A DNA stretch of 64,000 nucleotides from Dyadobacter psychrotolerans (GTDB lineage: Bacteria > Bacteroidota > Bacteroidia > Cytophagales > Spirosomataceae): the NCBI RefSeq assembly GCF_004349265.1, contig NZ_SMFL01000013.1, forward strand, positions 124,001 through 188,000, in the 5' to 3' direction. How positions within the stretch are numbered: the first letter of the stretch is position 1; each line of letters begins with the position of its first letter. Both the position numbers and the translations under genes were made by a program. Under the pieces are notes generated by a model. The model did not search any database, was not told the DNA's origin, and was given only the letters and a program-made list of their open reading frames with translations. This document shows positions 19,401-28,330 of the stretch, in pieces.

Positions 19401-19544
19401 TCCCGGAACTGGTCTTCCAAATTCATCGGTGACGATTCCGCTTACGGAGACCGACACATCCTGTGCGCTGAGTTTTATGCCAATGGAACACGTCAGCATA
19501 AAAGAAAGCAGCAGGGTTATTCTGATAGTTAATTTATGTATCAT
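16428..19544 (-). CDS. SusC/RagA TonB-linked outer membrane receptor without STN domain (second pair)
   Basis: The 1038-residue product has a signal peptide (end near residue 28), a carboxypeptidase-D regulatory-like domain (VSGIVTDEFGRPVPGVIVNS, about 34-110), a plug (about 115-240, with LVIIDGII and the SusC signature ILKDASTQALYGIQGANG) and a long beta-barrel ending in Phe. It imports oligosaccharides with its SusD partner just downstream. Unlike the other SusC of this operon it has no N-terminal STN domain, so it should not signal to the FecR/sigma pair. It follows the first SusD by 40 bases. Confidence 0.95.
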   Translation of the reverse strand: MIHKLTIRITLLLSFMLTCSIGIKLSAQDVSVSVSGIVTDEFGRPVPGVIVNSENGKNGSSSNAQGEYTVVVDDQSRFLVFSGRGFARQTASIEEKQELDIKLKFDPHAKDEVIQLGYTTQLRNEISGSVSTVTGEELERAPVANFTQTFAGRLAGLTTIEASSELSRATTNLYIRGLSAARANGPLVIIDGIICAYNSNQTLDYITANEIESVTILKDASTQALYGIQGANGLMVIKTRRGKKGPLQIKARFDQSLQEVTTRPTYYNSGDYAEMRNQAAMNDGQAANYLFSAQQIAGYRSGENKELYPDNNWYDQYMRPFAMMQRAGINVTGGSDKVQFFSNINFMHQGGQFKTDQPKYSTNANNIWVNYRSNVDMNLNKYLKAFIRLSGNVKRERTPGAGNASIYSSLFQLPPTMYGPLTPEVLGSGGEVLDPGGKVITTERVGSPTFGMLNRSGYYRHTVTNITSQFGLDLDMGFLTKGLNLTGIMAYQTNAVGSLGTTQNYERWVRTNNANALAFTKKGSETNTPLAYGKSHSYYYHLTYNIAANYKRDFGRHSVGGMAYMFYQNLTKADNGSPGLLPYNRVSSGVEVSYGFDNKYFVKADVGYSGSEQYARGSRYIATPAISAAWVVSNEPFLANSSVISNLKLRASYGQTANDQSGLARFAYLDNVTVSGGGPIAYLQYNINENQRGNPYIQAEVSTKQNAGIDLGLFKSLSLSVDVFKEKMDNMVVSAFSTIPLYQGVPLNFYPQTNSGIFENKGFEIGLNFNKAVTRDLSFFAGGMISYAKNTVVSVNEALKTEDYPFRKWQEGYSYQQQFGYLVDYSNGNGFYNTQAEITSSNLAYGFGKARLGDLKYRDLNSDGKIDERDKAPVGTGSMPRLVYSLTGGVTYKSFDLNFLFQGLGKYETLINGQGIFETDFDGVFGALHSQAWTKERYESGAPITSPALSLAKSVNHEGSDYYLYNRSYLRLKNLELGYTLPAGLSKAISTEKIRFLLSGQNLITWDKMKSNDFGPEGGGYSAFPVYRVYNVGVNVIF

Positions 19545-19584
19545 TTGATTTAATCTTCTAAGTCAATTAAAAACCTCTTTCTGC

Positions 19585-21486
19585 TTACCAACCCGGATTC
19601 TGCCAGTTTTCCCCTGTGATTGCTACCAAACGGTTTGATTCGGCAAGCGGAATCGGCAAATACATGAATTTGTTAGAATAGCTTTTGCGTTCCGTAGAGC
19701 GCACCAGACGGCGTCCGTAGGTGTAAGTACCATCGGCGTTTCTGATGATTTCCGCACCGGTGATCCATCTGTCTGTTTTAGAAAGATCTGCTGTCGGTGC
19801 CGACCAGCGTCTTACATCAAAGTAGCGGTTTTCTTCCATGGCCAGCTCAACACGGCGTTCATTGCGAACTCTCCTGATGAGCTCATCCTTTGCCAAACCT
19901 GCAGGCAAATCAGGCATACCTGCCCGGGTTCTGATTTCATTGACGGCCTTCACGGCATCGGCGAGCTGTCCTGCTTCGGCTGCAGCTTCAGCGAAATTGA
20001 GGATTACTTCCCCTAGTCGGAACATCTTCCAGTTTGCTCCGGCGATTGCGTTGTCATTACCTGAATTCGGGTGAAGAAACTTGCGTTCAAAATAACCTGT
20101 ACGTGTTGCACGCCGGGTTGTAGCGTGTATACCTGTTTGCGGTTCGCCTACGTAGGTAGCGATGATACGCGTACGGTTTCCGATCGGTGCGGGATAGTTT
20201 TCCTTTGCCTCCGGCGATTCTGCAAAAGTCCAGAGTGCTTTTCTTTTTGACCCGTTATAATAAATGGACGCATAAAAACGCGGATCCCGGTTAGCATAAG
20301 GATCGTTAGGCTTAAACAGTGTATTGGCTTTATTGTAGTTTGGTTTTAAATGCTGGTCGTCCAGATACGGAGTGACCAGATCAAGTATTGGCTGACCATC
20401 TTTCGTTTCGTAAGAATCAACCAGTTCCTGCGAAGGACATGTTCCTGTTTTATACCCATCCTGCGCACCAATACCGTCAATATCCCAGATATTCCCCTGT
20501 CCGTCACGGCTTTGAAAGATCGTTTCCCTGTCAACCGGATTAGAGGAATAGGTCATTGAACGCGTAAAGTATTCATTATAAAGCGCAGTTTTCTCATTTT
20601 TATCCGGCCCCAAAAATGCTACGTCCGAAAGATATGTCTGAGGTACATTTACTTTGTTATAAAGCTCATATCCGTTTGCTTTCAGATTGGCCAGTGAAGT
20701 TTTATTAATCTGATATGCTTCCTGCCAGATATCTTTACCGCCGTTATTGAGTGGACTTGCTGCAAAGAGAATCATTTTGGATTTGATGGCCTCAGCAAGT
20801 GCTTTGTTCACTCGACCGGCTTCCCCGTCGGTGGTAATTCTCCATGGAAGTTCGGCTGTTCCGAGCGCTACATCGCAATCCTCGATGATAAACTTGACAA
20901 CCTCATAGTAACTTCCTCTTTTTACAGTAGAAAAGTCATCAGAAAAAGTATATGGTTCCCTTTCAATTGCAAGTACCGGTCCAAACCATTTCAGCAATTC
21001 TGAATAATAGTAAGCTCTCAGCAAATGCGCTTCGGCTTTCCAGCGTTTTGCATCAGCCGGATTTTTAACCGCAGCTTTGTCAATACGACTGATAAAATAA
21101 CTACAGTTACGGATTGCGTTCCAGTATCTTGCCCAGTAGTCGCCATTACCTGCATCGGCACTTATGTTTGTTATCGGGTGATTTCCCGCGGATGCATCTC
21201 CATTATAATACCGGCCCGACATCAGTCCGGATTCTGCTTCGGCATCTGTGTCCCAGGCTTCGTCACTCCATACAACGGGTCCTCTTTGCCAAAAATAATA
21301 CCGGGTTCCTTTCACAGGCATGTTACCGTAACAGCTGTTAAGGAATGCGCCGGTTTTATCATTGTCGGCAAAAATCTCATCCATCGTAAGCTTGCCGTCC
21401 GGTGCCATGTCCAGTGCATTCTGACAAGAACTTACGACTAAAACCGACAGTGTTAGCGACAATAAAATATGTTTAAATTTCTTCAT
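19585..21486 (-). CDS. SusD/RagB family glycan-binding lipoprotein (first pair)
   Basis: The 633-residue product has a lipobox with Cys21 (Val-Ser-Ser-Cys). The SusD signature is clear: RAYYYSELLKWFGPVLAI near 170, DCDVALGTAELPW, and RNERRVELAMEENRYFDVRRW near the C-terminus. It starts 12 bases after the STN-type SusC and should form the outer-membrane binding lid for it. It is only loosely similar to the second SusD, so the tandem pairs do not look like a recent duplication. Confidence 0.95.
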   Translation of the reverse strand: MKKFKHILLSLTLSVLVVSSCQNALDMAPDGKLTMDEIFADNDKTGAFLNSCYGNMPVKGTRYYFWQRGPVVWSDEAWDTDAEAESGLMSGRYYNGDASAGNHPITNISADAGNGDYWARYWNAIRNCSYFISRIDKAAVKNPADAKRWKAEAHLLRAYYYSELLKWFGPVLAIEREPYTFSDDFSTVKRGSYYEVVKFIIEDCDVALGTAELPWRITTDGEAGRVNKALAEAIKSKMILFAASPLNNGGKDIWQEAYQINKTSLANLKANGYELYNKVNVPQTYLSDVAFLGPDKNEKTALYNEYFTRSMTYSSNPVDRETIFQSRDGQGNIWDIDGIGAQDGYKTGTCPSQELVDSYETKDGQPILDLVTPYLDDQHLKPNYNKANTLFKPNDPYANRDPRFYASIYYNGSKRKALWTFAESPEAKENYPAPIGNRTRIIATYVGEPQTGIHATTRRATRTGYFERKFLHPNSGNDNAIAGANWKMFRLGEVILNFAEAAAEAGQLADAVKAVNEIRTRAGMPDLPAGLAKDELIRRVRNERRVELAMEENRYFDVRRWSAPTADLSKTDRWITGAEIIRNADGTYTYGRRLVRSTERKSYSNKFMYLPIPLAESNRLVAITGENWQNPGW

Positions 21487-21498
21487 TTCAATCAGGAA

Positions 21499-24400
21499 TT
21501 AGAAGGTAATGTTTAAGCCCAGGTTTGCCATTTTGGTAACAGGATAGCCGATTGCGCTGTTATTTTCAGGATCCAGGTGACCCATTTTCAGCTTATCCCA
21601 GGTGAAGTAATTCTGAGCACTTACGTAAACCCGCAAATTGTGTACACCAATTTTCGTCAATGCGTTTTTAGGCAAAGTGTAACCTAAAACGATATTTTTC
21701 AGACGGATAAACGAACGGTTCATGATAAAGAAATCATTGGCCGTGTGGTTGGTAGTACTGTGCGTGCTCAGCGCAGGATAAGTTATTTCTTCTCCGGCTG
21801 CATAACGCTCCGGCGTCCAGGCCTTCTTGTGATAATCAAAGTAAGTACCTCTGATCGTGTATTCATAAACACCCTGGTTGGCATAATTGGTATTGTATCT
21901 TCCTATTCCCTGGAAAAAAGTAGTGAAGTCAAAACCTTTATAATCAAGGCTTAATGTTACACCATAGGTAACACCAGGAATGCTGGAATAGCCTATCGGA
22001 GCCTGGTCTTTATCGTTAATGATTCCATCTCCGTTCAGGTCTATATATTTAAAATCACCAACTCTTGGTTCTCCAAAGCCGTATTTCGTTTTGGCAAGAT
22101 AGCTGTCAAGTTCTTCCTTGGAATTGAAATAACCGTTTCCATTTGCATAGTCGATTTTATAACCCCATGCCTGCCCCAATCTGAAACCTGTGGTTCTGTA
22201 ACGATAAGCATAGGTTGCGTCATTGATCGACTCATCAACAAACTTTACTACGTTCTGATTGAATCCGTAATTTCCTCTAATCATCAGTTTCAGATCTTTG
22301 GTGAGCATCTTGTTGTAGGTAAGCTCAACTTCAAATCCTTTGTTGTTCACTTCTCCCATATTCACACGAGGAATGTTACCCAGCGGAACACCCTGAAAAG
22401 CAGGTATCGTACCACGGGAAATAAGGATATCCGTTCTGTTTTCAATAAAGTAATCAAATGAAAGATTGAAATCCTTTAACACTTCAAGATCAACCCCATA
22501 GTTTTGCTTTTTGGCAACTTCCCATGAAATATCCGGATTACCCAATAGTCCCTGGTTCACTTGCTGACCTAAACCAAGACTCCCTAACGGACCGCCTCCG
22601 CCCATGGTAATATTACTTTGGTAAAGGAAACGTGCGCTTCCCATCTGGTCATTTCCAACTTTACCATAAGAAGCTCTGAATTTCAGGTTCGTAACGACTC
22701 TGTTATTTTTCATGAAAGCTTCATTGCTAACAACCCATCCTGCGGAAACTGCCGGAAAGAAACCAAATCTTCTGCTTGGCGCAAATTGTTCTGAACCGTT
22801 GTAACCCATGTTAAATTCAGCAAGATACCTGCCGTCGAAACCATAAGTAACACGTCCGGCGACGCCCAATACATTAAAAGGGATTTCACCTGCTGTTGAC
22901 TCCCAGGTATCACGCTGCGCCAGGATCATACCCGTTACGTCATGTTTTTCACCAAAAGTTCTTGCATAATTAAGAGAACCCTGCATGTTAATATTGTAAC
23001 GTGAGTCAGCACCTTTTGATAAGGAAAGAAGACTCTCATCCGAACGTTTCACTGCATAACTTAAAGTGTTTGTTGCAGGATTTACCTCAGCCAGATATAA
23101 TCTTTGAGATACATTTCCTGACATCGCTGTTGTCGATTTGGAATCATAAGACAACATACCTTTTACGCTAAGTCCTTTGGTTATCCTGCCTAAGTCCAGT
23201 TCAAGACCAAAAGAGGCGTTCAGGTTGGAACGAACTTCGTTGCGGTAACCAAAACGGTTCATGATTTCAAAAGCCGAGCGATCCATGTAACCCGGATCAA
23301 CGATTTGTCCCGGCGCAACACCAAATCCGTCGATTGTAACCGGTCCCGGTGTGATCGGAAGAATGGTCTGAGCCTGGTATAATAAGTCAGTCATCATCCA
23401 ATTGGTATCGTTACCGTAAAGCCAGGCGGCAGGCATGTTAACCCGCTCGATGTAACTGCCGATGTTCAAAAATGATTTTATGTTCTTGGTGACTTTATAA
23501 TCAAGGTTAGCACGAAAATTAAAGCGGTCCATTTTTGCAGACGGGTCATAACCAAGCACTGACTTTGGCTCGGTATTCAGGTTTCCGCCCTGATGAAGAA
23601 ATGCGCCGTTTACAAAATAAGAAACCTTATCTGTACCGCCGCTCACGTTCATATTTACCCTGGTTTGAGGAGAGTAACGGGAAATGTATTCACGGTAATA
23701 ATCATGATCAGGATACATATATTGTCTTACTTTCGCCTGCTGCGCATAGTCGGGTGCATTTGGATCCAGTCCTGCCAGTGGATTTGCATAACGGTCCATC
23801 ACTTCCTGGGTAAAAGGAAGCGGTGTAATGCCATCATTACGCGAAGCTTCATTTCTCAAAGCCATATATTCCAGAGAATGAAGTCTTTCCGGCTCATGCG
23901 TAAAAGAAGAATAACTTTGTTCGGTATTGATTGTCAGCTCTGTTTTTCCGGGTACGCCGCGTTTGGTGGTAATCAGAATAACACCATTTGCACCTCTAAC
24001 ACCAAATACAGCCGTCGCTGACGCATCTTTCAAAATAGAAACAGAAGCAACCTCGTTTGCATCCAGCGTACGAATGTTATCACGGGGAACACCATCGATC
24101 AAAATCAGCGGACCTTTACCATTCGTAGTAGCGGCACCACGCAGATACATGGTCGCGTCGTCACGGCCTGGCTGGCCTCCGCCGGATTGTATGGATGTTA
24201 AGCCAGGAAGCCTTCCTGCCAATGCGTTTGCCAAACTAGCTGATGAATTTTGCTGTAATACTTCACTCGTTACCGTCGAAACTGCACCGGTTACTGATAC
24301 TTTCTTTTGCTGGCCAAAACCTACCACAACAACTTCTTCAAGTGCTTTTTCATCCTCTTTTAAAACCAAATCGATAACCGACTGACTTCCGACAGGAACC

Positions 24401-25011
24401 TCCTGGCTTAAAAATCCAACGAAGCTGAAAATCAGAACTGCCGAATTATCAGCCACAGAAAGCTGATAGGTACCATCCGAGTTGGTTGTACTTCCCTGTG
24501 CAGTGCCTTTTACAACAACACTTACACCTGGCAGCGGATTGCCCTTTTCATCGTCCACTCTTCCCCGGATTGGCTTATCCATGGAATAATCAGCGGATGG
24601 CTGCAATGGGTAGTCATCTGCCGTAGAAGCTTCTGAACTTCCCTGTCCGGCACGTTTTAAAAGAACTGTCTTTTTATTAGAAATCGAATAGCTGATATTT
24701 AACGGTAGAAACAACGCATCGAAAACGTTTTGCAAACGCTCGTTGCGCACGTTAAGGGACACCTTGCGGCTGGCTTTGATTATCTCAAAACTATACACAA
24801 ACTGAACCCTGCTTTGGCTCTGAATTTTTTCCAGTACTTTTTCGATGTCCATCCCGCTTACCGTTAGGGATATACGTTGATCCAGAACTTCCTGGGCACG
24901 TAAATCATTGGCAAAAGAAATGCCAATAAACAGCATGGACAATACAATCTGCAGTATCGTGATTCTCATAAGTTTGAACAGAATCTCGCCTTTTTGTCGA
25001 CGTTTATTCAT
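21499..25011 (-). CDS. SusC/RagA TonB-linked receptor with N-terminal STN signalling domain (first pair)
   Basis: The 1170-residue product has a signal peptide (end about residue 40), a secretin/TonB short N-terminal (STN) domain at about 45-120 (LTVSGMDIEKVLEKI, then VFDALFLPLNISYSI), a carboxypeptidase-D regulatory-like domain (about 150-230), a plug with the SusC signature ILKDASATAVFGVRGANG, and a barrel ending GLNITF. STN domains contact FecR-type anti-sigma factors, so this receptor should both import its glycan and report its presence. The FecR gene lies 212 bases upstream. The N-terminal MNKRRQKGE extension before the signal sequence is usual for STN-type SusC. Confidence 0.95.
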   Translation of the reverse strand: MNKRRQKGEILFKLMRITILQIVLSMLFIGISFANDLRAQEVLDQRISLTVSGMDIEKVLEKIQSQSRVQFVYSFEIIKASRKVSLNVRNERLQNVFDALFLPLNISYSISNKKTVLLKRAGQGSSEASTADDYPLQPSADYSMDKPIRGRVDDEKGNPLPGVSVVVKGTAQGSTTNSDGTYQLSVADNSAVLIFSFVGFLSQEVPVGSQSVIDLVLKEDEKALEEVVVVGFGQQKKVSVTGAVSTVTSEVLQQNSSASLANALAGRLPGLTSIQSGGGQPGRDDATMYLRGAATTNGKGPLILIDGVPRDNIRTLDANEVASVSILKDASATAVFGVRGANGVILITTKRGVPGKTELTINTEQSYSSFTHEPERLHSLEYMALRNEASRNDGITPLPFTQEVMDRYANPLAGLDPNAPDYAQQAKVRQYMYPDHDYYREYISRYSPQTRVNMNVSGGTDKVSYFVNGAFLHQGGNLNTEPKSVLGYDPSAKMDRFNFRANLDYKVTKNIKSFLNIGSYIERVNMPAAWLYGNDTNWMMTDLLYQAQTILPITPGPVTIDGFGVAPGQIVDPGYMDRSAFEIMNRFGYRNEVRSNLNASFGLELDLGRITKGLSVKGMLSYDSKSTTAMSGNVSQRLYLAEVNPATNTLSYAVKRSDESLLSLSKGADSRYNINMQGSLNYARTFGEKHDVTGMILAQRDTWESTAGEIPFNVLGVAGRVTYGFDGRYLAEFNMGYNGSEQFAPSRRFGFFPAVSAGWVVSNEAFMKNNRVVTNLKFRASYGKVGNDQMGSARFLYQSNITMGGGGPLGSLGLGQQVNQGLLGNPDISWEVAKKQNYGVDLEVLKDFNLSFDYFIENRTDILISRGTIPAFQGVPLGNIPRVNMGEVNNKGFEVELTYNKMLTKDLKLMIRGNYGFNQNVVKFVDESINDATYAYRYRTTGFRLGQAWGYKIDYANGNGYFNSKEELDSYLAKTKYGFGEPRVGDFKYIDLNGDGIINDKDQAPIGYSSIPGVTYGVTLSLDYKGFDFTTFFQGIGRYNTNYANQGVYEYTIRGTYFDYHKKAWTPERYAAGEEITYPALSTHSTTNHTANDFFIMNRSFIRLKNIVLGYTLPKNALTKIGVHNLRVYVSAQNYFTWDKLKMGHLDPENNSAIGYPVTKMANLGLNITF

Positions 25012-25223
25012 AATTTTGACAGGGTTTTGTGATTTAAGCGATTTACGGGGCCACGTCCTCTTTGCTCTCGGAAGAGACTTTGTTTACCAGACAAAGAAAG
25101 AAGATTGAATGTACAGGCCGGGGTATGTTACCAGCATCTCCGGCTTGTTTAGTTTAAGTCAAAATGTTACATAGGCGAATTGTTTAGAAATAAAATTCAT
25201 CCGGATAGTGCTCCGGCTTTTAA

Positions 25224-26309
25224 TTATTTACAGCCTTTCGTATTTATAATTATCTGTCCATCAATGGATTCAAAATTCGCTTCCATTACTGCACAGATCA
25301 TGTTGAGTTTTTCAAAAAGTGGCTCGTTACCAAGTTCGGCGGTTATGGTGCAGTTTGCCGTCAGGTCTTCGTCAAATACAATGTCAACTCCATACGCCTT
25401 TTCGAGCAATTCAAAAACGGAGGCTACACTTTTTCGTTTGAAGGAAAAATTTTGATTGTCAGCAGGCAGATTTAGTATTTCGGGCTGATCTACAACCTTT
25501 CTTACAATTTGCAGGTTACGCCTGCCCAGGGTAGCCTGTTGATTGGGTGTTAGTATCATCCCATTCAGCGACCGGCTGTCTCTGATCGCTTCCCGGGAGT
25601 TCTGGGCAAAAACAGAAACCTTTCCTGTTTTAACCACTACACTAACCTCCTTGTCGTCCTCATAGGCACGCACGTTAAAACTCGTCCCTAAAACCTTAGT
25701 AATTAATTCGTTGGCATAAACATAAAAAGGCTGATGCGGATTTTTATGAACCTCAAAAAAAGCTTCACCTAAAAGATATACTTCCCTTTTTTCAGGATTA
25801 AACTTGTGTGGAAAACTGATCCGTGAATTACTTTGCAAAATAACAGAGCTTCCATCCGGCAGATTGACCAGTTGTGACTGATCGGTATCATTTATAAGTT
25901 CGTCAAGAGATTCGGATGCATGACTTTTAGTTAGTGTATAGTATGGACCCGAATTTTGAAATACATTCTTCCAAAAAATTCCACCTAAACCCGCTACCAA
26001 CAAAATGGTAGCGGCCACCCGAAGCCATCCGGGCTTCCACCAAAAGTTTACCGAATTACTACTTCCCGAGTCATCCAGAGATTCCACTATTTCCGACACC
26101 CGGACTTTTACTTCCTGAGGCGTAACGATATCCAGGTCTCCTTTTATTGACAAAAGGATTTTCCTGGCTTGCTCCATGTTTTCATATTGCGCCGGATTTG
26201 ATTCTATATACTTCTTCCATAATAGATCCGAGTCTCTCCTGAATACCCAATTTTGAAACTTTGCATCGTTCAGCCAATCTTCAATGCCGAAGTCATTATA
26301 ATTATTCAT
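25224..26309 (-). CDS. FecR-family anti-sigma factor with DUF4974 domain
   Basis: The 361-residue protein has a cytoplasmic N-terminus that should hold the sigma factor, one membrane helix at about 95-113 (WLRVAATILLVAGLGGIFW), a periplasmic FecR domain (about 140-240, with LPDGSSVILQSNSRISFP and REVYLLGEAFFEV) and the C-terminal DUF4974 domain (about 290-361) typical of Bacteroidota FecR proteins. It should receive the signal from the STN domain of the SusC gene downstream and control the ECF sigma factor encoded just upstream, 108 bases away. Confidence 0.93.
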   Translation of the reverse strand: MNNYNDFGIEDWLNDAKFQNWVFRRDSDLLWKKYIESNPAQYENMEQARKILLSIKGDLDIVTPQEVKVRVSEIVESLDDSGSSNSVNFWWKPGWLRVAATILLVAGLGGIFWKNVFQNSGPYYTLTKSHASESLDELINDTDQSQLVNLPDGSSVILQSNSRISFPHKFNPEKREVYLLGEAFFEVHKNPHQPFYVYANELITKVLGTSFNVRAYEDDKEVSVVVKTGKVSVFAQNSREAIRDSRSLNGMILTPNQQATLGRRNLQIVRKVVDQPEILNLPADNQNFSFKRKSVASVFELLEKAYGVDIVFDEDLTANCTITAELGNEPLFEKLNMICAVMEANFESIDGQIIINTKGCK

Positions 26310-26417
26310 GGAATTGTCAAATTACTTGCCTATTACGATGAGTATTCGACAAATAAATAGTACCCATGAGAACTGAAAATATTTGGTATATTTTCAATAT
26401 TTTTTTTCACCCGTTAA

Positions 26418-27023
26418 TTACGGTAGCAGTAAATTGAAAATGAAAGCAAGCAAAATCGTTTTACACTGCCAATACTCGCGTAGTTTTTGAATACCATATT
26501 GAAGATAATTAGCAACAGCCTGCCGCTGAAGTCCCATTACTTCACCAATCTCATCGTAAGAAAGATTTTCGTAGTATTTCAGATAAAGCGCTTCACGCTG
26601 TCTTTTGGGCAGGAGTTCAATGCCATTTTTAAGGCGATTGCTGGTAAGCTGATCGGTCTCGGACAAAATCCAGTTTGATTCTGCCGAAAGTCCGTCTTCC
26701 GGAAAATCGCCATTTTCTGAAATGTCAGAAAACACAGACTGCTTTTTGATCCGACGGATCAGATTGTTTCTTAACGACTGAAAGAGGTAAGGTTTAATGG
26801 AAATGACGTAATCTAACTTTTCTCTTTTTTCCCATACTTCCAGAAAAAGATCCTGGATGCAATCTTTGATCATATCACGGTCAGAAGTGAACCGTGTTCC
26901 ATAATGGTGCAGCGCCGTATAATTCAATTCAGCAATTTCTCCAAATGCAGCCTTATCCCCGGCACAAACCTGCTGCCAGCGTGTGGCCTGGTAACTATCT
27001 GGCAAATATTCTGCTTGTTTCAC
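26418..27023 (-). CDS. ECF RNA polymerase sigma factor of the SusCD locus
   Basis: The 201-residue product has sigma region 2 (about 45-110: DCIQDLFLEVWEKREKLDY, then PYLFQSLRNNLIRRIKK) and region 4 (about 135-190: LPKRQREALYLKYYENLSYDEIGEVMGLQRQAVANYL). It is the family of sigma-70 ECF factors that pair with FecR in Bacteroidota. It most likely drives the first susC promoter when the glycan is sensed. The C-terminus is unusual in ending with a hydrophobic stretch, Cys-Lys-Thr followed by ILLAFIFNLLLP, after region 4. The start at 27023 gives a normal family length. Confidence 0.93.
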   Translation of the reverse strand: MKQAEYLPDSYQATRWQQVCAGDKAAFGEIAELNYTALHHYGTRFTSDRDMIKDCIQDLFLEVWEKREKLDYVISIKPYLFQSLRNNLIRRIKKQSVFSDISENGDFPEDGLSAESNWILSETDQLTSNRLKNGIELLPKRQREALYLKYYENLSYDEIGEVMGLQRQAVANYLQYGIQKLREYWQCKTILLAFIFNLLLP

Positions 27024-27180
27024 GGACGTATCAGGAAAAATTTACATCGACAATTAACTGCACTTCAATAGATCCAATTAAATCTTGTAATTGGCATGTA
27101 AATATGGATAAACACTTTACGTCAACTATCCTGCGCTATCATGCTTTTATGAAATATTTTCTAAGATTGTATCAATCATC

Positions 27181-27227
27181 TTCAAAAGAAAAGCCTGTTC
27201 AAACTACTTATATAAGTTTGAACAGGC
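27181..27227 (-). terminator. Terminator after rhaT-like gene
   Basis: Bases 27193-27205 and 27215-27227 form a perfect 13-bp stem (GCCTGTTCAAACT with AGTTTGAACAGGC) around a nine-base loop. On the minus strand the stem is followed by TTTTCTTTT. It begins 21 bases past the transporter stop, so the transporter is probably transcribed apart from the sigma factor gene downstream. Confidence 0.85.
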
Positions 27228-27247
27228 CTGTAATTACTCAAATAAAT

Positions 27248-28330
27248 TTACTCCCGCAGATAATTTCCGTAACCTACGATCAGGACAGAAAGAACGATAA
27301 CGAGAATACCGGCAATAATGGTTGTAAGCGTCTTTTTTGAAATTCCTTTCCACTCCTTTAAAATCAAACCCCAGGAATTAGCTATAAGGATAATAAACGC
27401 CATGTGGAGAATCCAGGAACTTGGTCCGTTTCCAAGCTTGCTCTCTCCCATTCCGTAAAAAAAGAACTGAAGAAACCAGGTTGTTCCGGCAAGGGCAGAA
27501 AAAATGTAATTGGAAACCAAAGGCGTTTTTGAATTGGTGTAATCACCAAAAGTTTTGTTGCGGGCGTTCAGCAACATACACCAGATAAAATTGGTTGTAA
27601 GCCCGCCCAGTAGAATCACAACATAAGTCACATTGTTTTGAAAAAGAAATTCGCCATTACCCGGATTGGCCGCTTTCCAAACTTCATTAGCTTCTTCTGC
27701 CATTACTTTACCTGCATCGATACCAAAGGCAAAACATGCGCTTAAAATACCTGAGATTATAGAGACGGTCAATCCAAGACCTATTTTGAATTCAGATTTT
27801 TCGTCGGCAATAAACCCGCTTTTTTTAAGATCGTCGTCTTTCATTGCGCCGGCCTTTCCGCAGATGATAATACCGATCACACATACCAGCAAACCAAGCA
27901 ATACCATTTGGCCCCAGTTGCTGTTGAAGAGATCCGAGATAGAATCTTTACCGGCGGTTGGATTAAACTGGTAGTAAACCGAAGGGATCAGCGCACCAAA
28001 AACAGAACATAATCCCAGGATGATGGAACTACCCAACGAAACGCCCAAATAACGTACGCCCAAACCATAGGTAAGCCCACCGATTCCCCACAAAACCCCG
28101 AAGAAGTAAGTCAGTGCCAAAATACCACCATTGGTATGTGCTATAATTTCTGTAAAACCGGGGATCGTCAGATATGCAGCAACAGGCGGAACGATAAGCC
28201 ATGAAAAAATTCCACCTACGATCCAATAGGTTTCCCAGGCCCAGCCTTCAACTTTTTTATAAGGGATGTAAAAACTTCCGGAAGCAAAACCTCCAATAAA
28301 ATGAAAAAGTACGCCTAACAGAGCTTGCAT
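27248..28330 (-). CDS. rhaT: L-rhamnose/proton symporter RhaT-like permease
   Basis: The 360-residue protein has about ten hydrophobic segments and matches the RhaT family from the first residues: GVLFHFIGGFASGSFYIPYKKVEGWAWE, then WGIGGLTYGLGVRYLG and SSIILGLCSVFGALIP. RhaT imports L-rhamnose or L-lyxose with a proton across the inner membrane. The length is slightly above the E. coli protein. It lies directly upstream of the sigma/FecR/SusCD locus on the same strand but has its own terminator, so the link is positional. No rhamnose catabolic genes (isomerase, kinase, aldolase) are in this window. A related sugar as substrate is possible. Confidence 0.88.
   Translation of the reverse strand: MQALLGVLFHFIGGFASGSFYIPYKKVEGWAWETYWIVGGIFSWLIVPPVAAYLTIPGFTEIIAHTNGGILALTYFFGVLWGIGGLTYGLGVRYLGVSLGSSIILGLCSVFGALIPSVYYQFNPTAGKDSISDLFNSNWGQMVLLGLLVCVIGIIICGKAGAMKDDDLKKSGFIADEKSEFKIGLGLTVSIISGILSACFAFGIDAGKVMAEEANEVWKAANPGNGEFLFQNNVTYVVILLGGLTTNFIWCMLLNARNKTFGDYTNSKTPLVSNYIFSALAGTTWFLQFFFYGMGESKLGNGPSSWILHMAFIILIANSWGLILKEWKGISKKTLTTIIAGILVIVLSVLIVGYGNYLRE

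Noticed and set aside
16428..25011. Recent duplication of a SusCD pair
   Set aside because: The two SusC differ in domains and the SusD proteins share only family motifs.
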